DNA of 64,000 nucleotides from assembly GCA_037176845.1 (NCBI GenBank), contig JAYKXP010000062.1, positions 124,001-188,000 on the forward strand. Reading direction: 5' to 3'. The stretch comes from Paramarasmius palmivorus. Taxonomy: Eukaryota; Basidiomycota; Agaricomycetes; Agaricales; Marasmiaceae. Positions 22,599-34,463 of the stretch are shown piece by piece. A program made the position numbers and the translations under genes. The notes beneath the pieces were generated by a model. The model saw only the letters and a program-made list of their open reading frames with translations, searched no databases and was not told the origin of the DNA. Position 1 is the stretch's first letter; the number at the start of each line of letters is the position of its first letter.

Positions 22599-24957
22599 AT
22601 GGCGTTCTCTGGCTGTTCAGCTTTCACCATTCACAACGGCCATTTCACGAACATTCAAGGCTCTCAACATATTCATATTCAAGGAGATGTAATTCATGAA
22701 AGTGCTCAGGAAGAGGAGGTAACGAATTGGAACGATGTGCGTTGGCTCACTGCTATTTTCTGTATATAGCGCTAAAATCTGGCTCGACACTAATAGTATA
22801 GACGACTACGGACTGGAGACATTCGCATCCTACGACAAATTGGTATCAATGATACACTTGATTCTCCTTCTTTTTGCTGGAATACCGAAAGCTGGAAAGG
22901 GAAGGTAGTAGCTCGCAGGACGTTTAGCGTTGCTCGTGTCTTTGGCGATAACGAAGGAGAATTCTTACATGTCGGGTATAGCGGTCGGGGTGCCTTCGAG
23001 GTCAGTAACGCGTGCCCTTTGACGTTTGTACCTTGTGTTCTTACGTCCATGTGACAGGCGTTCCAGGAGGATATGGAGCAATTCTCTATTGTCAAGTACG
23101 ATGATAACTACTTGGGTTTGAGCCTACAAAAACTCACGCAAGACTGATTAGAAACGCAAGCGTCGCCCAGCTTTTTGGATATAACAACCGTCGAAGCTTA
23201 CCAGCATTGATTTTCTATGAAGGTACGTTTGTTCCAGCTCGCTTCCATAATGAAACAGCCTCACCTAGGTCTCCATCAGCACTGGTGCCCCTGCTTCTTA
23301 TTCGTGATCACTCTGACACAGGGAGTCGCGAGGATTCCTTGATTTTCAACTTATACTGTGCCTTGCAGGTACGACAGATGGATCCCTCGTATTGCCCACG
23401 GAGATTGACTGCCCTTTTACTGCGCAGCTGCACGTCACACAGCTAATCGACGATATCGATATTACCTTCGTGCGTTCTCTTGTGCTATGAATGGCTTTTC
23501 GGAGGAACTTAATCATTCAATAGCGCTCGGGGGATATATGGATTGATCCAAGAACAGGTACATTTCATAAAGGACCTAGTTTCAAGGATTTCAGCGACGC
23601 AATGAGGACGCTACCTTCAGAATCCGAGTTACCCTCAGGATCAAACGTGGTTCATCAGCCTCTGTCAATCCAGGCTTTCAGCGACAACAATACGGTTCTG
23701 GATTATATGTCCAGGGTTTTTCCGGTGGAGGTTCTTTTCGACATAATCCTCAGATTCGGAACATGGAGAGGCGGAGGAGTAGATTTACACGAGGTTTTCA
23801 AGCGCCTCGTTGGTTTCGTTCATGGCAGTGAATCTAAAGTCCGAAATCACATCACACGTCCACAGAGAAGGTTCACAAATGTGCCTTCTTACCTACGGAT
23901 AGAGGGAAGTTATTACCCAAGTTTTGACCATCGAGTTACTACACCCATGACTGTCTTGGAAAACGGATTGTTTAGGTGAGTTAAAAACGGTTTCTTCGGG
24001 AACGCACTCGACTAAAAGGATCGTAGGTTTCAATTCTCTCGACTCCCGTTATCGAATGACGGCCATGTTTCCATCATATATACATTGAATGTTGGGACAT
24101 GGTGGCTCTCTCAAATTCATCTCCCTTTTAGTAACTACGATCGGCATCGGGACTCTGAATGGAGCAATTACTGTAAGTCCAGATATTCTCAGTTTGTCGT
24201 AGAGCGTGCTGACGATCATCGATAGATGTTCCTTATTCCTTTGAACTCGACTTCTTCCCTGATGAAGAAGCCATCCATCTCGACAAAGAAGCCAATCGTT
24301 CAACGAATGAATCCGACACTGTATACCTCTTTATCCGACCTGTTCCTCCTCTTTCCGACGGCGAGTCTGCGTGGCAGTCATGGATCGCAGGGCCAAAGTA
24401 TTATTGGTCGTTTGATCGTACGGGAGAAATAGTAATGTCAGAGCGAGGCCAAGTACTCCTAGGGCTTCCTTCCTTCGGGGCCCATTTATCGCTTAATGAA
24501 CGTCTATGGTGTCAAGACGACTACGACGACATTAAGCATATTCTTAAAGTCAAGGGTATGGATCACAAATTGACGGCTTGGGCTCAATCTCTCGGTTTCC
24601 CCGTCGAGTTCGTTGGACGTGATGTGTGGTTTTGGGACTCAAATTCCACGGATTTGGAGTGGATAGACACGACCTGGTATGGTGTTGACGATCGCTCTGA
24701 TTCTGACTCTCCTACTGGTACGTCGGAATCCGGATGTTTCCAGGATGAAAGTGAAGGTATGAAACGTCGTGTCCCTTTTATGTTCTAAATGATGTACTGA
24801 TGTTTGCGAAACAGATGATTTTCATTCATCTGACACCGAGGATGTCGATGACGAGGTGGTCTTGTATCCTCGTTTTGGCACCAAGCTCGCTCTGGCCGCG
24901 AGCCACATAAAGCCAACCACCGCGTTTTTGACGCGGCGAAATTGGGACTACATTTAA
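22599..24957 (+). CDS. GGNF-family protein, copy 5 (divergent, intact)
   Basis: Exon 1 (22599-22736) gives MAFSGCSAFTIHNGHFTNIQ and exon 2 from 22797 gives YRRLRTGDIRILRQIG, matching the family YQE.P.GKVYLKR block. Later exons keep AQLFGYNNRRSLPALIFYE, DIWIDPRTGTFHKGP, LSIQAFSDNNTVLDYMS, TVYLFIRPVPPLSDGE, KYYWSFDRTG and LGLPSFGAHLSLNERL. The C-terminus is long, Ser/Asp-rich and ends near DVDDEVVLYPRFGTKLAL, the same EVVLYPR signature as copies 4 and 7. All splice phases match the paralogues and no stop was found, so the gene is probably functional. It is the most diverged full copy, isolated from the 1-13 kb cluster. Function unknown; no membrane segment is seen. Confidence 0.75.
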
Positions 24958-25080
24958 ATCGAGATGGAGTCTAATCCAATCTTGATGCCCCCCACATTTT
25001 GATTTGTTTTGGAACCATCATCAAACAAAACAATAATATTACATTCAAGTTAATAGCTCATAAAGATTGCCACCGAACCC

Positions 25081-26317
25081 TTATACTGTCGACGGAGCGA
25101 TGCAGGAGGTGTATCCAGGAGGTGGTGGTCCATGCTGTCGTCGAAAAATATCCAACTGTTCTTGCATACTCCTGACCTCCTCGCGAAGTTCTTCAACCGC
25201 TAGATCCGATGATTGTAAAAATGTGACAGAGCTCTGTGTCTGCGTCTCAAGATGCCGAAGCTCATCTCTTAAGCTCATCGCACGGCTCTGAAGTTCTTCG
25301 CGTTCGGTCCCTTGGGAAGTCTCCAGCTGTTTTATGAACAGCCGTTCAGGCATCTGCGGCAAAGAGACACCTGGCAGCTGGATATGTCCCCCATTAAGAG
25401 GGGTCGGATAAGGCTGTACCGGCTGAGTATGTCCGTGTGGCGCGGACAAACCATTCTCCTCAGAAAGAATACGAGGTAGTGAGTGGTGTTGGGCGTGTTT
25501 GGATGTTGTCGCTGTATGAGATGATGTGATAGCATGTGTTCTCCGTTTCCTCCGGTATACAAAGAAGACAACGAACGCTATCACAACAAACATCCCGCCG
25601 ACGGCACCTCCGACAATTGCGCCTGTCAACGTGGACGATGACGGCGCAGATCCAGAGCTTGGATCAAGTATCTCATACCTACGCAGCATAAGTGTTGGAA
25701 ATTTAATAACTATACAAGACTCACGTATAATTCGCATAGTCAAAGTTGAGATAGACTTCATGATCTAACCCACCCACACTCATCTTCAACGAGTGAGAAG
25801 TGTTTGCAAGCCCCGAAATGTTGAATGCCTCTTCTCCGTATTTTAATCCAGGTTCCGAATCTGGCGTGTAGACATATTCCTTTTGCAGCTGGCCATCGAG
25901 TGTAAAATTGCACTGGGATAGTGTGGTGAGGCCGGTTTGTTCCAAGTGGTTCACCACGATCAGAAAAACTGATATCCCAGTCCCTAGAACAGATGCAAAG
26001 GTCAACAAAGATCTCAATGATGCAACAGCGTACACACCCTGAAATTGAAGCGAGACCGAAATTTCATCCCCCGCTACACGTCCCGGACGGTATGTAGCTG
26101 CAGACCATGTTCCTTGATAGGCCAAAGCAGGATCTGGAATTATTGCGCACCTTTCGGGTCCGCATGTGTTATCATCCCATACACTGGTGGGGAAATAGAC
26201 TGGCTTGATTTTTGTCTGTTCGTCCCCATTTGTGTCGTCGATGATTGTATAGAAGGTTTTTGAGGCGACAAAAGTAGTGAATAGACTGGAAATCAAGAGG
26301 ATGATCTTGGTGAACAT
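25081..26317 (-). CDS. Type I membrane protein with ectodomain and coiled-coil tail, copy 1
   Basis: Three exons: 26038-26317, 25725-25983 and 25081-25678. MFTKIILLISSLFTTFVASK is a signal peptide. The ectodomain starts TFYTIIDDTNGDEQTKIKPV and holds a CGPERC pair, AYQGTWSAATYRPG, several N-glycosylation sequons and VYLNFDYANYT. A single transmembrane helix (GAIVGGAVGGMFVVIAFVVF) is followed by a basic stop-transfer YRRKRRT. The cytoplasmic tail is Ser/Pro/His-rich with a terminal coiled coil (ELREEVRSMQEQLDIFRR) and ends in a proline-rich PPPPGYTS. Agaricomycetes carry many proteins of this plan; a surface sensor or adhesin role is plausible but unproven. An upstream in-frame ATG (26407) would bury the signal peptide and was rejected. 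Confidence 0.75.
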
Positions 26318-27591
26318 GAGAGGGGTCACGGTTGTGTGCCAGTGGGCGTGAAGGTAAGAAGGACAAGAATCAGACTCACGCTTTCGGTTACCGAATAGCG
26401 GACACAACTACACCGCCAACTAGCTTTGAGCCTTGACTCTCATAAGGCTAGAGTGACCTAATAAATCCAAACATCAACAGTTCCGTCAAGTTTGATGAGT
26501 GTGGTCGAAAGAGCTGTTGACCTCAATGAAGCCCAGACTGTGGCAACGAATGAGGAGTTCTATAACGTTTGAAAAGATTGAGTCATCGGTCGTTAGACAG
26601 AATGGCTAGTCCTGGTGTGTACCATCCCATACCAGATCCGAAATTCTTCACAAGTAAGCCCTTAAGCACTCTTGAGCAGTGGCGTCCGTGGCGATCAACC
26701 GTGACCACACCTCGACTTCGTATCTATTCGTGTCAGCAGTGATCGATTGATTCGTGTTGTCCGTGCAAGTCGAATATCTCATAATGCATAGCTATTATTA
26801 GCATTGGTGCCATGTGCCTATGGCCTAGTAAGATTAGATAGAGGACTTCGCATTCCACGTATCATGCTGCTACTAAGTTCAAAAATTCAAAAACAATTCG
26901 ACATCCAATCGACATCACCATATTCTCAACTTGAAAATCTGGCACCGAGGAAAATTCAAGAATACCTATTGGAAGAGACGCTCGGAGCCTTTTTTTCGAC
27001 TTCGAGCGCCATGGTTGTGTTTTTGCGCATTTCGAGTGCAGCAATGTCGGCGCTAACCCGACACGAGATGACATCACGATCAGAGTCAAGGACGAAGACA
27101 TAGTAAGAACGATAATGAAACCCTCACCACGTCATTGGATCCCGCTAGACGTCTCGAGCTTCGTATAAGTGTTTGTTTCTAAGATCTATGTTCGAATTGG
27201 ACATCAATTGGACATAGTTTGGGCTGAATAACCGTGACGGTCGAGCCCACTTTTACAGGGAGAAAGGAGGATTGAATAAAGACGTACTAGACTTGTACTA
27301 GACAGAAAGATCTTTCCGGATTATATGTCATTCTTGTTGCATACGTTGTGCACACAGGCGGTATCCCAACGTGCTTCCTATGCCAGCAACGAAGCTTAAG
27401 ATGAACGGGAACATCACGGTTGAGTTCCAAGATGAAGTACCGAAAAAATTGCCGGTTTCATGACATCATATGATCCACACAAGAACTTCTACCAATGGTG
27501 ACCATTACATTGTCATTCCTAATCCCATTATGATGACATATACACTAATATATACTCATGTTCATTATGTCCTCAAACCCTCAGCACCATA
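26318..27591. other. Intergenic between membrane-protein paralogues
   Basis: About 1.3 kb with no ORF that shows splice or family support. It should include the promoter of copy 1 and the 3' flank of copy 2. Confidence 0.4.
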
Positions 27592-28793
27592 TCAAGACGT
27601 GTAAACCGGCGGTGGTCCACTGTCATGCCTTAACGCATCCAGCTGCTCTTGGATCCTTCGCATCTCCTCTCTCAGCTCTGCAACATTCGTATCTAGTCCA
27701 CTATCCGGAATTGATGGCGCAGGATTCTGCGTTCGAGAACCTTGCAAATGCCGAAGTTCGTCCCGCAGGCGACGAAGCTCTGCTCGCTCGGCGCTATACT
27801 TCTCATTCGCAGATGAAGAGGAAGACGGTGCGCTTGAGTGACTTTGACTTTTTAGCGTTGTTGAATAAGGTATAAACTGGGGTTGCCTGATGCCTGACTC
27901 TGCTTCGTCGGATGAAACGAAGAACGGTGTTATTGCTGGGTCAACAGAAACTGGGGTAGCTCGTGTTCTTCGTTTCCGGCACACAAGGAAAACGGCCAGG
28001 GCAATGATCGCTAACAAAGCGAGCACTCCGCCAACGACACCTCCGACAATGGCACCCGTCGAGGATGATGACTCGGGTAAGGAAGAAGGGAGGTTGGAGG
28101 CAGAGTCTGGTATCTCGTATCTAGGCAGAGTTTATTGGGCGTAGTTGTATCAGAGAGGTAAGGAGACGCACGTATAGTTTGCATAATCGAAATTCAAGAA
28201 AACCTCATACCCCAATCCACCCGCGCTGATCTCCACTAGGTGAGAAGAATTAGATAGCCCCGAAACGGTGAACGCCTCTTCCCGGTATTGTAGCCCAGAT
28301 TGCGAAGTCGGAGCGTGTCTGTATTCCTTCATGAGTTGGCCATCCAGCGTGAAATTGCATTCAGTGAGAGTAGTGACCCAGGGACGTCCAAGATCGTTCG
28401 CTAAGATGAGGAAGATGGATATGCCGGTTCCTAAGAAGATATATAGTCATCGAAGGAAAGGGTAGGGATTCGTTGACACACACCTTGAAAACCGAATAAC
28501 ACCGATATTTTATCCCCACTAACAGCTTTTGGGCGATAGGTAGCCGCTGTCCATGTCCCCTGATACGCCAATGCTGCATCTGGGACTATCGCGCACCCTT
28601 GTGCATCTCCACACGTGTTATCGTCCCATACACCAGTAGAGGGAAAGTAAGTCGGTTTGACTTTCGTTTGTTCATCACCGTTTGTGTCGTCAATGATTGT
28701 GTAAACGGTTCTTGAGGCGGCGAATTCGATCGAAGTGAATAGGAGAAGATGAAGAGGTATGAGGAGCCTGAGAAATGACCAGCGTTTCGGCAT
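27592..28793 (-). CDS. Type I membrane protein with ectodomain and coiled-coil tail, copy 2
   Basis: Exons 28484-28793, 28172-28430 and 27592-28120, with the same intron positions and phases as the 25-26 kb gene. The signal peptide is MPKRWSFLRLLIPLHLLLFT. The ectodomain keeps TVYTIIDDTNGDEQTKVKPT, AYQGTWTAATYRPKAVSGDK, TECNFTLDGQLMKEY and VFLNFDYANYT. The helix is GAIVGGVVGGVLALLAIIAL and the stop-transfer CRKRRT. The tail again ends in a coiled coil (ELRRLRDELRHLQ; ELREEMRRIQEQLDAL) and PPPVYTS. The conserved ectodomain and helix contrast with a diverged Ser-rich linker, as expected for a tandem duplicate with an adapter-like tail. Confidence 0.75.
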
Positions 28794-30962
28794 GAGGTTT
28801 TGGGTGAGTGTGAAGTGAGAGGTGGTGGGAGGAGTACAAGGGACTCACCAGCAAGAACTGAGCAGGGAAGTAAGGAACACTAGTTTCACCACAGCGCCCA
28901 CGAGTAAGGCGGTGATGGGCGTGATAGGCAAATCAGGGTCGTGCAGTGGTTAGCAACCAGATTGAAATGACTGTTCGATACGAGCCTCGAATCCTTCGGA
29001 GCCACCTAACCTCAGGTTTAGACTGTGGTATTATGCAGAACTCTGTCATTCTGAACCTCGGACCCGTATCGTAGAGGTGGAAAATTTCTGCGATCCTTCA
29101 GTGTAGCGCCTAGTGGGAGTTTTGGATACTGTACGGAATAATCGACAATCAATGATGCAGTCAATAATCAACAAATGATCCGATGGAATAAAACAAGCGC
29201 TAAGCATGTTTCAGAATGCAATAAACGTTGAATTTTCCGGTTTTTTAACATATTGACTCTTGAGGTTGCCAACTGAGGTGCCTCTCAGTGTCTCTCAATG
29301 TCACGGTGTATCGAAGAACTAGGACGTACAAAGAGCGCCTTTATCTCGACCGAACGTGAGCGCTCCCTGGCGAATGCTTGGACGTGCTTAGGGTGTGAAA
29401 ATTGTGATTGGGTGCGCTCTGGGCAGATATGTGAGCTACGTGTATTCGGATAAATACATTTTGATAGGCCAGGGCAAACATGCCTATGTCCTCCAAGCGA
29501 TTACAATCGGAAATGAGAAGTGGAGAAATAGGCTGGCGAAGCATACACCCCCGGATGATCCAGACTCCAGAGGATGAGCTTGAAGAAGAGTGGATGGAAG
29601 GTGGAAAGAAAGCTTGGCAAAAAGTCGAACGCCGACTTACGCCGAACCGGAACTTTTAACGGGCACGTGTCCTCGTTCTTCGGATCAGATCCGAATTTGG
29701 AGATCTTGGACTTACGTATGCTACTGACTTGCGATGGAAATTAGTGCTCATGCTTCAAGTTCCAGAACTGTGTGCTAATTTGGTGCTGGTTCAGCTGTAA
29801 AACCTATACATCTCTCGCTATTCGTGTACTGTGCATGTAGCATGTTTGTGCTGCATTTCGAGATTGAACCGTCGTACACCACCGCCCTTCTATTGCCCAC
29901 AGGTACATACCAGAAGTTGACTGGCGTATACATCGGCTGTGCGCCCTGCATACAGATGAGCTTACGTCCAGTGTACAGTATTCCAAGGGAAGTTGAATTT
30001 TGTACTTCCCTCCCTAGGTCCCATTCCATTCTTTCTCTCGATCGCCATCTCTCGGAGTAAAATACACAGTTACACTGTTTCATGATATTGATAACTAGGG
30101 AGAGCACGGGATGTCGTTTTCAGGATTCGTGCCGTAACGATCATGACACTATACTGGCATACTGGCAGTGTCAATCAAAATCTGGTACTCCTGTTGACAT
30201 ACAACTTGAACTTAGTCCTGGGCCTTTAAGTATTACCGGCTAATCACACGTTACACCCTTGCAGAAGAGACTGACATATTGTATTTCCAGTTATGGAAAT
30301 TTTAGCGCCGAAAAGACGCTGACCATTCATGAAACGAAACCACGCTTTGCGAACCTTATATTCTTATATGCTTGAATTGCAGAGCTCTATTCTGTTCATC
30401 TTGTGTATGGGAGCCTAAAAGTGGCCATTGAATAGCGCATTACAAGTGCACAATTAGCATGCACTTAACAGGGAATTCACAAACCTTGTATCCTACAAAA
30501 TTGGCTAACTCACGGGGATGCACTGATACAGGCACTTGAGAACGGCACTCCAGCTCCCCGCGCGGATGCCTTGACCGTGACCATCGTTCTACATGGTGCA
30601 TGAGCGTTTGGGCTTGAGCTAGTGAGCCGAGTAACGGACCTTCTAGTTTCCACTTGGTTGGACGGTCACTCAACCTCAATAGACTCGAGAACACCGGAGG
30701 GCTGAGCAATAGGCTCCTTCCCTCACTCCATAAATCCTGCTTCATTTCCATTCTTGAGCTAAAAGTGCCTCACGAAGAACAGGCATCCTCACCGTTCGGG
30801 TTAGAAGTAGAGATAAGGTTTTTAATTCAAGGGCTCATCGGTCAACGGCGAACTGATGTGAGATATACGAGCATACCGGAGGATGATAATGGTACAATGC
30901 CCAAATTCCTAGGAAAGAATTCGGAGCATATGAAAAGGTGAATGATCTCTTCGGATGTCACT
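28794..30962. other. Intergenic, 2.2 kb
   Basis: No convincing gene on either strand. A copy of the dispersed motif (CCAGTTATGGAAA..TTAGCGC) lies at about 30287-30312. ORFs at 29395-29577, 29775-30107 and 30654-30941 have no splice or family support. Confidence 0.4.
30287..30312 (+). repeat. Dispersed TTAGCGC-type repeat, copy a
   Basis: Short block (CCAGTTATGGAAATTTTAGC...) shared with 33552-33577. A related form with an ATTATTAGCGCC core occurs beside the cysteine-rich peptide genes at 35.2, 39.7 and 43.66 kb. Confidence 0.5.
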
Positions 30963-31566
30963 ATGGCCGCTCAGCTCTCTGGTTCCACCTTCCTCAGTCA
31001 CACGGTAGCTACACCACTGCGGCTCTATATTTCTGATTTGGATGTAAGCCCACTTCCCACTGGGTAAATCTGCCTCCGAAGACAACTAAAACCTTCTATT
31101 TTGTGCATTAGGTAGTCTACGTTGGTCAACTCAAGAACCTTCAAAGGCCGTCACCGAGCTCAACAATCATGGGGACAATATTAACCAGGGTTTTGGTGCC
31201 TCGTAAGTACCATGCATACACAACCTCAAATACACAAACTCAGATCCCTGTGCTTTGTTCACCAGACTTGTCTACCTTGTCCCAACGTACACCAACGAGA
31301 ATGATCCCGACAGTGCAGCAACGTCCTTCAAGATCGTCATCCAAGGCTCCCCTGACCCGAAGAGAAAGAATCTGACGGAGGCTACAAGTGGCGATTATCG
31401 CTATATAATCCCTATGCAGGCTGCTTTGGCACCCAAGATTACCGAAGTGCGTCTTCGGAACGGGTCGAGTTTAGAGAATCCTCCGAGCGGATTTAATGGG
31501 ATATCGACGGATATCAACCGTGGAAGGGGAGGTGATTTCTTGGATATCATTTGGAAGTCATTGTAG
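30963..31566 (+). pseudogene. Small beta-rich (DIN-G-GG) protein, copy 1, frameshifted
   Basis: Exon 1 (30963-31043) has a longer leader, then LYISDLD, equivalent to MPYINDFD of copy 2, with the same phase-0 donor. Exon 2 starts VVY at 31112, but then shows two extra nucleotides: the expected STQEPSKAVTELNN continues in another frame. The rest is conserved: NINQGFGASLVYLVPTYT, DSAATSFKIVIQGSPDPKRK, GDYRYIIPMQ and TDINRGRGGDFLDIIWKSL. The second motif of the first half is GAS instead of GG[EK]. Frameshift plus lost glycine suggest a pseudogene; a hidden splice alternative was sought but not found. Confidence 0.55.
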
Positions 31567-31841
31567 TCAGTGCTTAAGATACAGAAAGAAAAAGACTACG
31601 CATAGGGATATTTTCTATCATCGTGCCCGGTTCGGGACTAGATACCGCATTTCATGATTTTTCACCCACTGCTTAGCGCCATCGTACAGGAGGTGGCGTT
31701 ATGACTTCTCATGCTCTCGGCAAAGGCAGGCTGCCGAGCCCCTGCATTGCCGTCACGGCGTTTGGATTCTTCCGTGCCACGAACGTCGAAACCTGACATC
31801 AATAATTAGCCTGGCTTCCGAGTCAAACCCTTGTTCATCCC

Positions 31842-32120
31842 TTGAATCGTAAGGTCCGCATAGTATTCAATATACGTCAACTGGTCTGTCAAATGCGAAG
31901 ATTCATAAAGCACGGGGTCTATGATTCTATGGAAGCCACCCAAAAAGGGAAGGTGGTGGTCGAAGATTATGTGATTCCCGTGCAACCTGTACAGGCCAAC
32001 TTGAAGCTTGAAGGACATTGTATTTCGAATACCCTCCTACTTACTGAGAAAGGCGCCGATGTGACCAACATGAACAAGGGCAGTCACTTGCAAGGGTACT
32101 GCTCCGTACTTTGTTTATAA
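31842..32120 (+). pseudogene. Possible relic of the small beta-rich protein
   Basis: One plus-strand frame shows EDYVIPVQPVQANLK followed by GADVTNMNKGSHLQGYCSVL, which weakly tracks GDYRYVIPVQGPQAKVT and ITSDINKGRQGDFLYII of the intact gene 700 bp downstream. Similarity is patchy and could be chance. Confidence 0.25.
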
Positions 32121-32797
32121 CTATCGTCGCAGGCGGTGAGCTCGATCGGTATTGTTGTTGGTAGTACCTTAAATCATGTTTCTCGCAATCGGTGCTTCGT
32201 TCCTAACATACCGGGACTTTCTATTGTTGGATCGTCCCCTGTTCTATCGAGGAACGAAGGAACGCTACTAGTACATCTGCACCATTTGTTGTTATCGACG
32301 AGAGCTGCTAATATCGTTTGGTCGATGGTAAATACTATGAACACTAATGATAGAGCATGAATGTAAATTTCAAGGCGATATTATCCATCTGAGCTATTGA
32401 GCTCGAACGGTTGAGTGGTAATAATAGCTTGCACTGAATAGCTTTGCAGTTATCCTAATTTTCCTATCAAGTATGAAGAGCACACAAGCTTACAAGGTAC
32501 AAATTAATTCAGGGTGAGTGGCATGCTGTGGAAGACATATTTTCTGACACGCCTGAGTTTTATATTGCGCTTTCAAGGTCTGGACCACAGTTTTGACGTT
32601 ACTATGTTTGACAACACGAATTATTGCGGGAAAGCGTGTACTAGTATTCAATCCGAAATGCATTTTTTCGACTGCTGACCGACAACACCGGGAAAAGAAA
32701 TATTATAAAAGGGTGACCTACGGACACATCTCTCCAGTGCTAAATACCCAGTGCTAAACAACTCAGTCCTCTACCACTACTAATCTACTTCGACGCC
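32121..32797. other. Intergenic, promoter side of beta-rich copy 2
   Basis: No gene seen. The proximal part contains a TATA element at 32702-32710. Confidence 0.4.
32702..32710 (+). promoter_or_regulatory. TATA box of beta-rich copy 2
   Basis: TTATAAAAG about 90 nt upstream of the ATG at 32798. Similar TATA elements precede copies 3 and 4. Confidence 0.5.
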
Positions 32798-33326
32798 ATG
32801 CCTTACATCAATGATTTTGACGTATGTGTGCTACTGCGCTGATCACAAGCATTCCTCGCTGACATCCAACAATCCACAGGTATACTACACAAATCAAGAA
32901 GCGCAACAGCCACCCAACGCCATCCCCGAGTTCAACGGCGCCAGCAATGATATCAACAAAGGATTCGGTGGCGAGTAAGTACCATCTCAATCAATTGTGG
33001 TTATAGTTACTGATGCACCGAGCTTCCCTAGATTTGTCTACCTCATTCCCTCGTACACTGACGATGCCAGCAAAGCTGCCACGTCTTTCAAGATTGTGAT
33101 TCAAGGCACTACTGACCCATTAAGGAAGGACATGGCCAAGGGTGCAGGTGGAGATTATCGCTATGTGATTCCTGTTCAGGGTCCACAGGCCAAGGTCACC
33201 GAAGCGCAACTCATCAGGAGTGAGTCAGCCTTGCAGCACCCTCCTAGCGGGTACAGCGGTATCACTTCCGACATCAACAAGGGCAGGCAGGGTGATTTCT
33301 TGTACATAATTTGGAAGACTGCTTGA
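32798..33326 (+). CDS. Small beta-rich DIN-G-GG protein (MABP-like beta-prism?), copy 2
   Basis: Exons 32798-32821, 32880-32974 and 33032-33326 give about 137 aa. MPYINDFD joins to VYYTNQEAQQPPN. Two internal repeats follow: NDINKGFGGEFVYLIPSYT and SDINKGRQGDFLYIIWKTA. The spacing of D-[IL]-N-x-G-x-G-G-x-[FY]-[LIV]-Y-[LI] resembles the MABP/beta-prism signature (DLN.G.GG.YIYL), so a beta-prism fold is inferred, not proven. Between them lie TSFKIVIQG and AGGDYRYVIPVQ. There is no signal peptide or transmembrane helix, so a cytosolic protein is expected. Beta-prism folds bind membranes or carbohydrates in known families; the ligand here is unknown. Confidence 0.7.
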
Positions 33327-33930
33327 CGAGCACGGGGAGAGGTGGGAAGAGCGACATGGCGCGATGTTGAAGCGTTTTCTGATTCTCTGATTTCGAAATA
33401 ACCTAAATACATAAACTCTGCATCACCCATAAAATCCCATACATATCTGCTCTTGTACTTCTGGATGTAACATGTCTTTTCGCATCTCAAAATCGAACTC
33501 TTGCGTTTTTTGTGTCGGACCGTTTCCAAAGTCGGTAGGATTGATAGGGGCGCAATTCCAGTTATGGAAATGTTAGCGCTGAAACCATCTAGCGCTGAAA
33601 CCATCCGCGATTAAAAGCTGAAATGCGGAGTTCTGTTTGTTCAAATCTCCATGTCTTGTATATGGCCCGGGGAGTATGGATGTATGTATCGAGCTCTACT
33701 TCGCGCGGCGATCAAGAAACTCTACAGTCGCGGAGACAGCACAACCAAGACGTGGGCGGCCTCCAAAACAAGGTGTTATCGGCAGATATTTCCATATTCG
33801 GATAACACAGTTCGATTTCCAGTACAAGCGCAGGAAGTACATAATACACAGACTCACAGAAAGTATGGTTTCACATCTTTACCAAAGATTCAGAAACACC
33901 ACGACGCTTCAACATGGCGTCTCCTCCCCC
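33327..33930. other. Convergent intergenic region
   Basis: Lies between convergent copies 2 and 3. Contains a second copy of the TTAGCGC-type repeat (33552-33577) with an adjacent internal duplication (GCGCTGAAACCATC twice, 33575-33605). No gene seen. Confidence 0.45.
33552..33577 (+). repeat. Dispersed TTAGCGC-type repeat, copy b
   Basis: CCAGTTATGGAAATGTTAGC..., matching the block at 30287 with one or two substitutions. Confidence 0.5.
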
Positions 33931-34463
33931 TTACGCGCTCTTCCAAACGATATACAAATAATCGCCCTTCCTACCCTGATTAATATCAGTCGACAATCCA
34001 TTAAACCCACTCGGAGGATAATCCTGCTTGGATCCACTCCTCAACAACCTCGCCGAAGTGATCTTACGCGCGCCTGGATCCCGCATGGGAATCACGTAGC
34101 GATAATCGCCTCCTGCGCCTTTGGCTAGATCCTTCTTCTCTGGATCGGCGTGGCTCTGAATGACGATTTTGAAAGATGTGGCGGCGTCGTTGGGGTTGTT
34201 GGTGGTGATTGGGGTGAGGTAGACGTATCTATCGGAAGGTGAGTCGAATCCGACTTGGTGCAAGAGGGATGAGGGCACTTACTCGCCATGAAACCCCTTG
34301 TTGATATCGTTGCCGCTGTTGTTGAGGTCAGTGACGGTGTTGGGGGGCTCTTGAGCCGCCTGAGTGGAGTATACAACCTGATGTTGTGAGAGGTTAGAGC
34401 TAAGTGGTAGAGAGAGCATTTAGACGAATGAATGCGTACATCAAAGTTGGCGAGGTAAGTCAT
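33931..34463 (-). CDS. Small beta-rich DIN-G-GG protein, copy 3
   Basis: Exons 34440-34463, 34283-34377 and 33931-34228, with the same 24-nt first exon and 95-nt second exon as copy 2. The protein starts MTYLANFD, VVYSTQAAQEPPNTVTDLNN, then NDINKGFHGEYVYLTPITT, TSFKIVIQSHADPEKKDLAK, GAGGDYRYVIPM and STDINQGRKGDYLYIVWKSA. In the first repeat one Gly of the GG pair is His. It is convergent with copy 2, about 600 bp away, which suggests duplication with inversion. A TATA element sits upstream at 34526-34536 on the minus strand. Confidence 0.7.
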
